This document shows positions 16,994 to 25,321 of a stretch of 64,000 bases of DNA, one piece after another. The notes below the pieces were generated by a model. It ran no database searches. It saw only the letters and a list, made by a program, of their open reading frames with translations, and was not told the DNA's origin. Numbering within the stretch: the stretch's first letter is position 1; each line of letters starts with the position of its first letter. The stretch covers positions 1 to 64,000 of the forward strand of contig DHVS01000041.1 in NCBI GenBank assembly GCA_002412795.1, written 5' to 3'. A program made the position numbers and the translations under genes. Source of the DNA: a bacterium UBP2_UBA5202. GTDB lineage: Bacteria > Edwardsbacteria > AC1 > EtOH8.

Positions 16994-19900
16994 TCAGTAT
17001 TTAAATTTCATCCTTAAGCCCAGATTGAACTTCCCTTCGTCGTTCTTTTTGGCCACTATGGCGCTGCGGGTGCCGAACAGGTACTCGGCGGTGAACTCGG
17101 TCGACAGGTTGGCGGAAAGGCCCTGGGAATAGCTGACGAAAACATTGCGGGTAACGTATTTTCCCAGGGTCACCTGGGCGCCCTTATCCTCGCCGGTCAG
17201 GTAGGTCTTCATCCGCACCACGTCCACCAGCCCGGTGTTTTTTTGGATGATGCCGGACAGCATATTGCTTAAATAATCCACCCCCCGCTGGGTCACTTGG
17301 CCGGTCAGATCACCCCCGCTGCCCTCATCATCAAGTTTGCGCCCAACCGAGATCATGGTCAGAATGTCCTGTTCGGACATGGTGGGATCTGAAGTAAAAC
17401 TAAGTTTGGGCTGCAAGGCGGTGCCTTGGATTTTAAGGAATATCTCCACCTTTTTAATGCCTTCATCAGTGGTCTGGTCCACCGATGTATGGGCCGACAG
17501 ATTGAGCTCCGGATTGATCAGGGCCGAGTTGGTGAAGGTTAGCTGGCCGCCAGAAGTGATGTCAAACTGGCGATCCAGGGCCTTATAGGTGCCGCGGATT
17601 GTCTCCAGCCTCCCCGACAGGAATAAAAGGTTCTGCTGCATCCTTACATTCAGGTTGTCTATCTTCAGCTCGATGTCGGCGTCGGCATTGCGCAGCCAAA
17701 TCCCCTGGGGTCCGGTGATGGCCAGGTCCAGATCCATTGGCTTTGGTTGACCCTCCGGCGGGGGCGGTTCCTCGACCGGGGCAAAAGGCATGGTGATCAG
17801 CGCGGTGTTGACCTTGACGTCGCCTGATATCTTGGGGTGGTTTACCGTTCCGTTGATCTCGATCCTGGCATCCACATTGGCTTCGATGAACGGAATGTTG
17901 CGGATGGGGGCCTCCCGGGTGGTGATCAGAAAATACATCCTGCTGGGTATGAATCTTTCCAACAGTATCTCGCCCCGTTTGATCTCCACCCTGCCCTGAT
18001 TTTCGGTGGCGGCGGAAATATTATCTATCACCAGGCTGTCGGCATTGAAGTGGGCCCGGGCCGTCACATCCCTCAGGTACATGCCGAAAGGCCGCAGCAC
18101 CATCTTGGCCCGGTCAATGGTAAGGTCTCCATTGAGCAACGGTTTAAAGGGCGTCCCAGAAAGGGCGACCGATAGGTCTATCCGGCCTTCATAGACGCTT
18201 AAAAAATCAGCCATGGGGAAAAAGGCCCAGGTGCCTATGTCCCTTAAGTTGACCTGACCTTCCATCGGCTGATCCAGCAGTTTCCCCATATCCGGACCCA
18301 CCGCCAGATTGACCGGGATCCTGGCGGATAGTTCTGAAACATTGCCGTAGCGGGTAATGGCCAGATGGTTCAAGCTGACAATTTGATCGGCATAAGCCAC
18401 ATCCAGGGAAAGGTTATCGGCGGTGAACTGCTCAAACCGAAGATTTCCCACGTTCAGTTTTAAAGAGTATCGGGGCGTGGTCAGATTGCCGGAGCCGTCC
18501 AGTTCAAAATCCAGCAGGCCGTGGACGGTCTTGTCCAGTTGCATCAACTCCAGAATCCTCCGGCTGTCTATGTCCTGCCCCCTGACGCTTACCTGAAAAT
18601 CCTTGTTATTCTTATAATTACCTGAAAAAAGCAGACTGCCCCGGCCCACGATCAACTTGCCCGGCTTAAGGTCTATCACCCCGGACTTGATGTCCAGCGC
18701 CAGGGGCTGGCTGTTGGCAATGATCTGGTAACCGGAATTGAAAAACAGTTTATAGATCACCAATGATAGGTTTTTCCCAGCCATCTCCACCCGACCGTTT
18801 ATCAATCCCTCGGTCAGACTATCCTTAATCACATGAATCCCGAAACCACCCCAATCCAAACCCCTTAACTCCGCGTTCATTTCAATTTTTTCAATGCTCT
18901 GTTTGCCGATCTCAATGCCGGTCAGGGTGAATTTACCGTCCCCCAGCGGACTCTTGGCGATGGATTTTACGGACATGTTCCCGTCAAAGTACAGGCATTT
19001 AATTCCGGACAGCCCGGCTTCCTTCAAACGGAATGATCCTATGATGTCCGGGTCCTTGGTGGCCCCGGATACCAGACCGTTAAAGCGCAGGCGCCCCGCC
19101 AGGTCCTTCAGCCCGAATAATGGCCCGAATTGGGCCAGGTCTATCTCGTCGGTCTCCAATTCAAGGCTGATGGCTTCCTTGTAAATATCGCCCTTGACCT
19201 GAAGCTGGGCTTGTCCGCTTCGCAGCCGGATATGGTCCACGACAATGTCAGTGCCTTCAGCCCGGATCAAGCAGTCCAGTTCATCCACCGGGATATCGTT
19301 GACCGAACTGCGGGTTATAAGCAGTTCAGCCCGGGCCCTGATCTTTTTAGGGTCTAACCCTGCACCCTGAAGTTTGAAATTCCCATTGAGGTTTGTTTTA
19401 ATAGCCTTGCCGGCCATCGGCAGCACCGCTCCCAGATCGATCCGGTTCAGGGAAAGCTGCAGCCCGTAGTCCCTACCGTTCAGATCCAGTTGTCCGTAAC
19501 CTTGGACCGTGCCCGGGCCGGAAACCAGTTCAATGTCTTTCAATGACAATAATTGATCTTTGTACTTCACCAGGGCATTCAGGCGGTCTAACTGTAAGCC
19601 GCCCAAACAACAGGCATCAGAACGGATTTCCAGTTTTGCTGACGGGTTATCCAGATTCCCCTTACCGCTGGCAGTAACCGCTATCCGGCCCTTAAAAGCA
19701 ACCTCCTGCAGCCGGGCTAATTTGGCCGCATCTGCCAGGTTCAGATCAAGCTTGGCCCGGGACAGGTCATATTTCTTGCTTTTTCCATCCAGCCAGAGAC
19801 CTAATTCCATTCGGCTGGACCCCAGGTCAAGCGCAAAGCCATCCAGTTTGACTGTGTCCCCGTTAATTTCCAGTTTGCCTTTTCCTTTAGTCAGAAAAAA

Positions 19901-20509
19901 CTTACGGTCGGGGATGTAGGCGCTGAGGTCCTTTAGATCAAGCGATAATTTGGGTCCGCCCATTTTTAAGGAAGCCGCCAGGTTTATTTTTTCCACCAAC
20001 TGTGAATCCTGGCCCGGGTTGACCATCACCCTGAAGTTGCTGATCTCGATGTTGGATATGTCCAAAGACGGGAAATTGGTCCTTCCCCGGGGTTTGGAGG
20101 TATCCGGCTTGAAAAGGTCCGAAAAATTCCAGCTGCCGTCCGGATGGCGCACCAGCCTGGCCCGGGCATCGTAAACTCCAACCTGGTTGATGGCGATCTT
20201 CCTTTTGGTGATAGATATCCAGGGGTGAATGACCATTTTGATCCTTGGGACGTCCAGCAACATTCCATTCTTCAGGGAATCATCCGAGGCAAGTTTCAAT
20301 CCGTGAAGCACGATGTTCATCGGCAGCCTGACGCTGGCGCTGTCGATGGTGAATTCACGCCCCAGAATATCAGACATGGTGCGATCGGCCTTGACTTTAA
20401 GCTTGTCCTTGAACGTCCGGCTGTTCAAATACATTGACAGGCCGGCCAGGGAAAGCAGTAACACTGCGGCAGCGGAAATTATTATTATGTTTCTGGTTTT
20501 ATGCGGCAT
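16994..20509 (-). CDS. tamB: TamB-family translocation and assembly protein
   Basis: An 1171-residue AsmA/TamB-type protein. One N-terminal signal-anchor (about 5-28) is followed by a very long run of beta-strand-rich repeats, as expected for a periplasm-spanning beta-taco. The C-terminal 350 residues form the TamB (DUF490) domain, including the conserved stretch with D-L-x-I-x-G/T-P-x-G-I-W-L-R-N near 925 and the final G-K-Y-V-x2-x-x-F-V-S-Y-S-Q-G near 1120. It starts on the last base of the upstream lipoprotein TamA gene (TGATG overlap), so the two are translationally coupled. The pair would move outer-membrane proteins or, as proposed for TamB, phospholipid between membranes. Confidence 0.93.
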   Translation of the reverse strand: MPHKTRNIIIISAAAVLLLSLAGLSMYLNSRTFKDKLKVKADRTMSDILGREFTIDSASVRLPMNIVLHGLKLASDDSLKNGMLLDVPRIKMVIHPWISITKRKIAINQVGVYDARARLVRHPDGSWNFSDLFKPDTSKPRGRTNFPSLDISNIEISNFRVMVNPGQDSQLVEKINLAASLKMGGPKLSLDLKDLSAYIPDRKFFLTKGKGKLEINGDTVKLDGFALDLGSSRMELGLWLDGKSKKYDLSRAKLDLNLADAAKLARLQEVAFKGRIAVTASGKGNLDNPSAKLEIRSDACCLGGLQLDRLNALVKYKDQLLSLKDIELVSGPGTVQGYGQLDLNGRDYGLQLSLNRIDLGAVLPMAGKAIKTNLNGNFKLQGAGLDPKKIRARAELLITRSSVNDIPVDELDCLIRAEGTDIVVDHIRLRSGQAQLQVKGDIYKEAISLELETDEIDLAQFGPLFGLKDLAGRLRFNGLVSGATKDPDIIGSFRLKEAGLSGIKCLYFDGNMSVKSIAKSPLGDGKFTLTGIEIGKQSIEKIEMNAELRGLDWGGFGIHVIKDSLTEGLINGRVEMAGKNLSLVIYKLFFNSGYQIIANSQPLALDIKSGVIDLKPGKLIVGRGSLLFSGNYKNNKDFQVSVRGQDIDSRRILELMQLDKTVHGLLDFELDGSGNLTTPRYSLKLNVGNLRFEQFTADNLSLDVAYADQIVSLNHLAITRYGNVSELSARIPVNLAVGPDMGKLLDQPMEGQVNLRDIGTWAFFPMADFLSVYEGRIDLSVALSGTPFKPLLNGDLTIDRAKMVLRPFGMYLRDVTARAHFNADSLVIDNISAATENQGRVEIKRGEILLERFIPSRMYFLITTREAPIRNIPFIEANVDARIEINGTVNHPKISGDVKVNTALITMPFAPVEEPPPPEGQPKPMDLDLAITGPQGIWLRNADADIELKIDNLNVRMQQNLLFLSGRLETIRGTYKALDRQFDITSGGQLTFTNSALINPELNLSAHTSVDQTTDEGIKKVEIFLKIQGTALQPKLSFTSDPTMSEQDILTMISVGRKLDDEGSGGDLTGQVTQRGVDYLSNMLSGIIQKNTGLVDVVRMKTYLTGEDKGAQVTLGKYVTRNVFVSYSQGLSANLSTEFTAEYLFGTRSAIVAKKNDEGKFNLGLRMKFKY

Positions 20510-22302
20510 CAGAAAGCGTGCCCCAGGTTAATGTATATCTGGCCTCCATAAATTTTCATCCTGCCCTCGGTTTTGATGGCGTAGTCCAGCCGGACCGGAC
20601 CAATCGGGGTGTAGAACCTTAAGCCCAGCCCCGTGCCCCCGCGGTACTGTTTCCATTTTACCGATTCAAAACCGGCCCAGACGTTCCCGGCATCCACAAA
20701 AAGACAGGCCCCGAACATCTTATATACCGGAACCCTCAGTTCCAGATTTCCGTTGACCAGCATGTTGACTGTGCTGAAGGTGTCGGCTGATATTTCGTCC
20801 TGGGCATAGCCCCTCAGGTTCATGGCCCCGCCCAGTTTCAGCCTTTCCTGGATTGGTACCGGGCCCACCCGGTTGAAAGTATAGATCCCCGAGGCCTTGG
20901 CGTGCCAGGCCAGGATGATGCTGCGGCCCAGGTTGTGAAAAAATGCGGTCTCCCCAGTGCTCTTGCGGTAATCGTTGGACCCGCCCAGGATCGAACCGGC
21001 CTGATCCAGCCTGGCGCTGATGTTATAGCCCCGGGTTGGGTTGAACATGTCATCCCGGTTATCGGCCGTGGTGCTTACAAAAACATCGCTGGTGGTATTA
21101 TTGGTCTCTTCCAGAAATTCGTATTTGTAGCCCAGATAAACCTGTATTATCCTGGTGATGGATTTTCCCACCTTGGCTTCTCCGCCCAACCGGCTCAAGG
21201 GTGACCAGTAGGATGCATCATCCCGCTGTTTTTTATAATAGATGCTCCCGCTGGCTTTCAACGGCAGTGACAAGAAATACGGCTCCAGGTAATCCAGATA
21301 ATAATCATTGGTATAGGGATGCAGGCCGTCTGTCTTTCCCAGCCCGTATCCGATGTCTGTCTTCAATGTTATCTTCTGAAGGTTGCCGAAAATATTGTTG
21401 CTTCCCCATTCCAGACCCAGTTGCACCCGGTCGGGCTGCTGATATCCGAAGTTGAATCCATACCAATTGTTTTTGTCTTCCTTGACAAAAAGCAGCAGGT
21501 TGACAGTGTCGGATTTTTCCGCCAGGCCTTCCATCTCAAACCGGACCTCGGTGAACAGCCCCAGGGAATAGACCCTTTGCTGGTTTTGGTAGACCCGGGA
21601 AGGGATCAGCAGATCGCCGGAAGAAAGGTTCATTTCCCTCTTGATGACCTTTTGGGACACTCCTTTGTTGCCGGCAATCCGGATCAGCCCGATGTAGACC
21701 GGACTGCCCTCATTTATCCGGTAGACGATGTCGGAGACATGGCTGTCCTCGGTCTTGATGATGGTGTCCTTGACCGAGGCGTAAAGGTAGCCTTTTTCGG
21801 CGTACAGGGCGACAATTCCGGAAGAGGTCTGCTTGACGGCTGCCAGATTCAGGGCGTCTCCGGTCTTGACCTTTAACAATGAAAGCAGTACTGAATCGGA
21901 GTAAAGGGAATTCCCTTGGAACTGGATCTGGCCGATGGCCGAAAGCTGCCCCTCGCTGATGGTCAGATTATAGTCAATTTCCTGGGTTTCCAGGTTAACC
22001 TTCTGTTCCCGGTTCTGAAATTTTGCCTCCAGATAGCCTTTTTTCTGGTACATGTAAACTAACTTGCGCAGGTCCTGCTGAAAGGTAAAATCGTCAAACC
22101 TCTGCCCCCGCTGGCTGGTCATCTTGCCGGTCAGCTGGCCCTGGGTGAATACGGTGTTGCCGGTAAAAGTGACCTTGCCCAGCTTGAGCCGGGGGCCGGT
22201 CTCCTCCACCGGTTCCTTGATTTCTGTCTGGACTTTCTTGGCACAGCCCGCCAGCGACAGTAAACCTGCTAAAAATAATATGTGAAATATTTTAAAAAGC
22301 AC
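20509..22302 (-). CDS. Omp85-family protein with lipoprotein signal (TamA/TamL-like)
   Basis: A 597-residue Omp85 protein with POTRA-like domains (about 38-280) and a C-terminal 16-strand barrel. The barrel includes the L6 motif region (LGGAMNLRGYAQDE, near 495) and ends in a strand finishing with F. The first 20 residues form a lipoprotein signal with lipobox LAGC, unlike classical TamA or BamA. Lipoprotein TamA variants (TamL) are known from Bacteroidetes and relatives, where they also sit next to tamB, as here. The start is GTG at 22302; no ATG offers a complete signal peptide, and the ribosome site is weak. Confidence 0.9.
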   Translation of the reverse strand: MLFKIFHILFLAGLLSLAGCAKKVQTEIKEPVEETGPRLKLGKVTFTGNTVFTQGQLTGKMTSQRGQRFDDFTFQQDLRKLVYMYQKKGYLEAKFQNREQKVNLETQEIDYNLTISEGQLSAIGQIQFQGNSLYSDSVLLSLLKVKTGDALNLAAVKQTSSGIVALYAEKGYLYASVKDTIIKTEDSHVSDIVYRINEGSPVYIGLIRIAGNKGVSQKVIKREMNLSSGDLLIPSRVYQNQQRVYSLGLFTEVRFEMEGLAEKSDTVNLLLFVKEDKNNWYGFNFGYQQPDRVQLGLEWGSNNIFGNLQKITLKTDIGYGLGKTDGLHPYTNDYYLDYLEPYFLSLPLKASGSIYYKKQRDDASYWSPLSRLGGEAKVGKSITRIIQVYLGYKYEFLEETNNTTSDVFVSTTADNRDDMFNPTRGYNISARLDQAGSILGGSNDYRKSTGETAFFHNLGRSIILAWHAKASGIYTFNRVGPVPIQERLKLGGAMNLRGYAQDEISADTFSTVNMLVNGNLELRVPVYKMFGACLFVDAGNVWAGFESVKWKQYRGGTGLGLRFYTPIGPVRLDYAIKTEGRMKIYGGQIYINLGHAF

Positions 22303-22386
22303 TTTTGAGAATAGTTATTATCTAATGGTTTGAACCTATTGAATATTTAAAGCCCTATGGATTTATTCGGGGGATATTTATCCGGT

Positions 22387-22585
22387 GAAATCATGTTAAT
22401 TCGCTTGCGCTGCCTGCTCGCCTTCTTCAAGTGCCATAGCTATCGGCTTACGCTACATGCTTGCCTTCCCTTGGGGGCCGTCCGCTTATGCTTTATATTG
22501 GGCTTCCGCGAGTGCCATAGCTTTAGCGGAGGCACTAGCTTTAGCGAAGGCCTCAGCGAAGGCACTCCTGTCAATTCAGGTAAAG
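22387..22585. repeat. dispersed repeat R1 split by a 166-bp insertion
   Basis: The R1 word AAATCATGTTAAT ends at 22400 and its expected continuation CCTGTC resumes at 22567. The 166 bp between contain a 12-bp direct repeat AGTGCCATAGCT (22430-22441 and 22511-22522) and several TAGCG(A/G)AGGC words. No reading frame in it resembles a gene. It occupies most of the 292-bp spacer upstream of the lipoprotein TamA gene. Confidence 0.6.
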
Positions 22586-22594
22586 ACCGGGTAA

Positions 22595-23548
22595 TCAGAT
22601 CATAAGCTTTCCGTTTTTCATCAATTGCTTTCCGTCAAGCCAGACATCGGGGTCTTTCACTATCCCGTCCTGGTGGCTGGGAACTTTGACCCTGCCTCCG
22701 AACCCGGAGTTGTCTCCGAAGGCAATGTGGATGGTGCCCAGGACTTTTTCGTCCTCCAGCACGTTTCCGGTGATTTTGGCCCGGGGGTTGATGCCGATGC
22801 CGAACTCGGCCACGTTCAGACCCTTCCGGCCGTGGGCCGAGATGATCCGCCATAACTCTTCAGCCTGCCGGCTTTTTTCCACTCCCGCGGCGGAACCGTT
22901 GGAAATGGCTATCTTGATCGGCCTTTGGAGGGGCCAGAGATCTGCGATGGAACCATCTATCACCAGCAGGCCGTTGGCGCTGCCTTCCACCGGGGCTGTG
23001 TAGACCTCCCCGGCCGGCAGATTGGTGAAACCTCCCCGGGAATGAATGATGCCGTGGTCGGGATGGGCCTGGCGGCCCTTGATGGAGAATCTTAGGTCGG
23101 TGCCTGCTTTGGTGGTGATCCGGACCTGGCTGGCCCGGCTGACTATCCGGGAGAGTTTTTCCCCGGTCCTTTTGATGGCCTGGTGGTCGGCGCAAAGAGT
23201 CCGGACAACCATGTCCCTGGTCGCCCCCGGCATGCTGGCTATCCTGGCCCCCCGGGCCGAGGCCCGGCGCCGGGCCTGGGTGTGGGATAATGATTTTGAG
23301 GTGATCATGAAGATCACATCCGACTTCAGCATTATCTGAGCAATTGCCGGCGGCGGTTCCTGGCCGTTGTTCTGCCTTGGCGGCATGCAGGCCAAAGCTA
23401 CTTCGAGGGCATAACCCTGGGCATGTTTGTAGAAAAGTCCCGCCGTCTCTATCATTTGATCATCCGTGATGATCAGCACAGTTTCCCGGGGGTTGACACC
23501 CAGGCAGTCGGTCAGGGCTATTTTGATGGATCTTTCGAGGTTGTTCAT
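22595..23548 (-). CDS. M29-type aminopeptidase family protein
   Basis: A 317-residue protein of the thermophilic aminopeptidase (M29, AmpS/PepS-like) superfamily, a metal-dependent exopeptidase group. The recognisable blocks are NLPAGEVYTAPVEGSANG (about 175-192), which holds a metal-ligand Glu in relatives, NVAEFGIGINPRAKITGN with DEKVLGTIHIAFGDN (about 245-277), and SHQDGIVKDPDVWLDG near the end. It is shorter than the roughly 370-410 residues of typical members, with a reduced N-terminal domain. It follows murA by about 50 bp and may share its transcript. Substrate specificity is uncertain, and some members of this fold act on non-peptide rings. Confidence 0.8.
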   Translation of the reverse strand: MNNLERSIKIALTDCLGVNPRETVLIITDDQMIETAGLFYKHAQGYALEVALACMPPRQNNGQEPPPAIAQIMLKSDVIFMITSKSLSHTQARRRASARGARIASMPGATRDMVVRTLCADHQAIKRTGEKLSRIVSRASQVRITTKAGTDLRFSIKGRQAHPDHGIIHSRGGFTNLPAGEVYTAPVEGSANGLLVIDGSIADLWPLQRPIKIAISNGSAAGVEKSRQAEELWRIISAHGRKGLNVAEFGIGINPRAKITGNVLEDEKVLGTIHIAFGDNSGFGGRVKVPSHQDGIVKDPDVWLDGKQLMKNGKLMI

Positions 23549-23601
23549 GGTATCCTATATAGAATTTTTGCTGTGGCTAATGGAAATCAATTTGATTTCG
23601 A

Positions 23602-24870
23602 TCACATCGGCACATGCACCCTTCTGATCTTGGCCCCCAGCTTCTTCAGTTTCCTTTCCCAATTCTCGTAACCCCGGTCCAGATGGTAGATCCGGTTGAC
23701 CTCGGTCCGGCCCTCGGCCGCCAGGGCAGCGATCACCAATGCCGCCGAGGCCCGCAGGTCGGAGCCCATTACCGGGGCTGCGGTCAGCTTTGGAACGCCC
23801 CTGACTATGGCTGTGTTTCCCTCTATCTTGATGTCGGCCCCCAGCCTCTGCAATTCCGGAACGTGCATGAAACGGTTCTCGAAGATGGTCTCGGTGACGG
23901 TCGAGAGGCCCGTACAAACCGTTGTCAGGGCCATTGCCTGGGGCTGCATGTCGGTGGGAAAGCCGGGATAGGGGGCCACCAGTATTTCCATCGGTTTCAG
24001 TCGGCGCCGGGCCTCCACCGTCACCATTTCATCGCCCTGGGCGACCTTGACCCCGGCTTTTCTCAGGGCCTCGATCACCGCCGTCAGGTGGTCGGGACGG
24101 CAGTCTTCGATTGTCACGCATCCCCCGGTGATGGCGGCGGCGGCCATCAGCGAGCCGGCCTCGATCCGGTCGGGGATCATTTTGAACTGGCAGGGATGCA
24201 GTTCGTCAACGCCTTCGATGGTGATCACCGGAGTACCGGCGCCGGTGATCCCAGCCCCCATGCAGTTGAGCATCTCGGCGGTGGATACCACCTCCGGTTC
24301 GCAGGCCGCCGACTCGATCACGGTCCGGCCCTGGGCCAGCACGGCGGCCATCATCACATTGATGGTGGCTCCCACCGAAACCCCGTGGCTTCCGGCCAGC
24401 TGGAACTTGGCTCCCCTGAGCCTTGGCGCCTGGGCCTGGACGTAGCCGTGCACGATGTCGATCCTGGCGCCCAGGGCCTCCATCCCCTTCAGGTGAAGGT
24501 CCATGGGCCGGGCCCCGATGGCGCAGCCTCCGGGCAGCGAGACCCGGGCCTTGCCGAACCTGGCCAAAAGCGGACCCAGCACATAGTAGGAGGCCCTCAT
24601 CTGCTTTACGATCTCGTACTCGGCCTCGCACTTCAGCTTTTGAGGAACATCTATCTCCATGGTGCCGCCCGAAAATTCCACCCTGGCCCCCAGCCGCAGC
24701 AGCAGCCGCCGCATGGTCCGGACGTCCATCACTTTCGGCACGTTGGTCAGCACTGTTTTTCCGCAGGCTAAAAGCGATGCCGCCAGGGCCGGCAGGGTGG
24801 CGTTCTTGGCCCCGGAAACCTTGACGGTTCCCTTGAGCTCACGTCCGCCGTCTATTACGAACTTATCCAC
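23602..24870 (-). CDS. murA: UDP-N-acetylglucosamine 1-carboxyvinyltransferase MurA
   Basis: A 422-residue MurA catalysing the first committed step of peptidoglycan synthesis, transfer of enolpyruvate from PEP to UDP-GlcNAc. The catalytic pair K22/N23 (GAKNATLP) and the loop cysteine C116 (LPGGCAIGARP) are present. C116 is the residue alkylated by fosfomycin in sensitive enzymes, so no intrinsic Cys-to-Asp resistance is seen. The start is a GTG at 24870 with AGGGG 7 nt upstream. It is downstream of the Trm112-family gene on the same strand, separated by a 200-bp spacer with strong inverted repeats. Confidence 0.97.
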   Translation of the reverse strand: MDKFVIDGGRELKGTVKVSGAKNATLPALAASLLACGKTVLTNVPKVMDVRTMRRLLLRLGARVEFSGGTMEIDVPQKLKCEAEYEIVKQMRASYYVLGPLLARFGKARVSLPGGCAIGARPMDLHLKGMEALGARIDIVHGYVQAQAPRLRGAKFQLAGSHGVSVGATINVMMAAVLAQGRTVIESAACEPEVVSTAEMLNCMGAGITGAGTPVITIEGVDELHPCQFKMIPDRIEAGSLMAAAAITGGCVTIEDCRPDHLTAVIEALRKAGVKVAQGDEMVTVEARRRLKPMEILVAPYPGFPTDMQPQAMALTTVCTGLSTVTETIFENRFMHVPELQRLGADIKIEGNTAIVRGVPKLTAAPVMGSDLRASAALVIAALAAEGRTEVNRIYHLDRGYENWERKLKKLGAKIRRVHVPM

Positions 24871-24954
24871 TATTTTCCCCTACACTTGGTTGAGATGTTA
24901 AGCAGGTGGTCCGGCAACGCTGGAGATGCCCCGAAATGCTGCCCGGCGATGTTT

Positions 24955-25076
24955 GAGAAGCCATATAACTTGTCCGGCACCGATTGTTCGTTCAAATGTC
25001 ATTGAGGCACCGTGCCGGACATTTCAAGCATCGCTTGTCATTGCTTGATGGCTTCTCCAACGATAGGACAAGTTAT
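24955..25076 (-). other. overlapping inverted repeats between trm112 and murA (candidate RNA switch)
   Basis: Three perfect inverted pairs interleave. A is GAGAAGCCAT (24955-24964) with 25048-25057. B is ATAACTTGTCC (24965-24975) with 25066-25076. C is TGTCCGGCAC (24971-24980) with 25012-25021. A and B are ordered A-B-A'-B' (pseudoknot-like), and B and C share five bases, so they cannot both form. B' overlaps the stop codon of the Trm112 gene. In the minus-strand transcript this lies between trm112 and murA. No known riboswitch was recognised. Confidence 0.5.
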
Positions 25077-25252
25077 TTTTTGCTTCCAGTGAGCGGTTCG
25101 GCTTCGTCAATCAGCATGATCGGAATGTCGTCCTTGATGTTGTAGCCCAGTTTGCAGTTCCAGCAAAGCAGCTTTTGTTCCTTGGGCCGGTATTCCAGCT
25201 CGCCCTTGCATTTGGGACAGGCCAGGATCTCCAGCAATTTTGGATCCAGCAT
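25073..25252 (-). CDS. Trm112/YcaR-family small zinc-ribbon protein
   Basis: A 59-residue protein beginning MLDPKLLEILACPKCKG, the classic opening of the Trm112/YcaR family. Two cysteine pairs (C12/C15 and C30/C33) would bind one zinc. DIPIMLIDEAEPL near the end is also family-typical. Bacterial members are small partner or stabilising proteins, often beside cell-envelope or tRNA-methylation genes; the specific partner here is unknown. The ribosome site is excellent (AGGAGG, 5 nt before the ATG). It is the first gene behind the promoter at 25284-25312 and precedes murA. Confidence 0.9.
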   Translation of the reverse strand: MLDPKLLEILACPKCKGELEYRPKEQKLLCWNCKLGYNIKDDIPIMLIDEAEPLTGSKK

Positions 25253-25283
25253 AAGACCTCCTATTTTTGGCGTTTAATCTAAA

Positions 25284-25312
25284 ATTATACTAATAAGACA
25301 GTTACAAGTCAA
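25284..25312 (-). promoter_or_regulatory. sigma-70 promoter of trm112-murA
   Basis: On the minus strand TTGACT (25307-25312), a 17-bp spacer and a perfect TATAAT (25284-25289), about 30 bp upstream of the Trm112 start codon. Confidence 0.85.
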
Positions 25313-25321
25313 TAATATTTA

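Noticed and set aside
23614..24771. Open reading frame of about 385 codons on the plus strand
   Set aside because: Antisense to murA, which has all catalytic motifs; the predicted product has no recognisable fold or start signals.
24871..25072. Known riboswitch or T-box in front of murA
   Set aside because: None of the well-known consensus cores (SAM, TPP, cobalamin, glmS, T-box) was recognised; only the inverted repeats could be supported.
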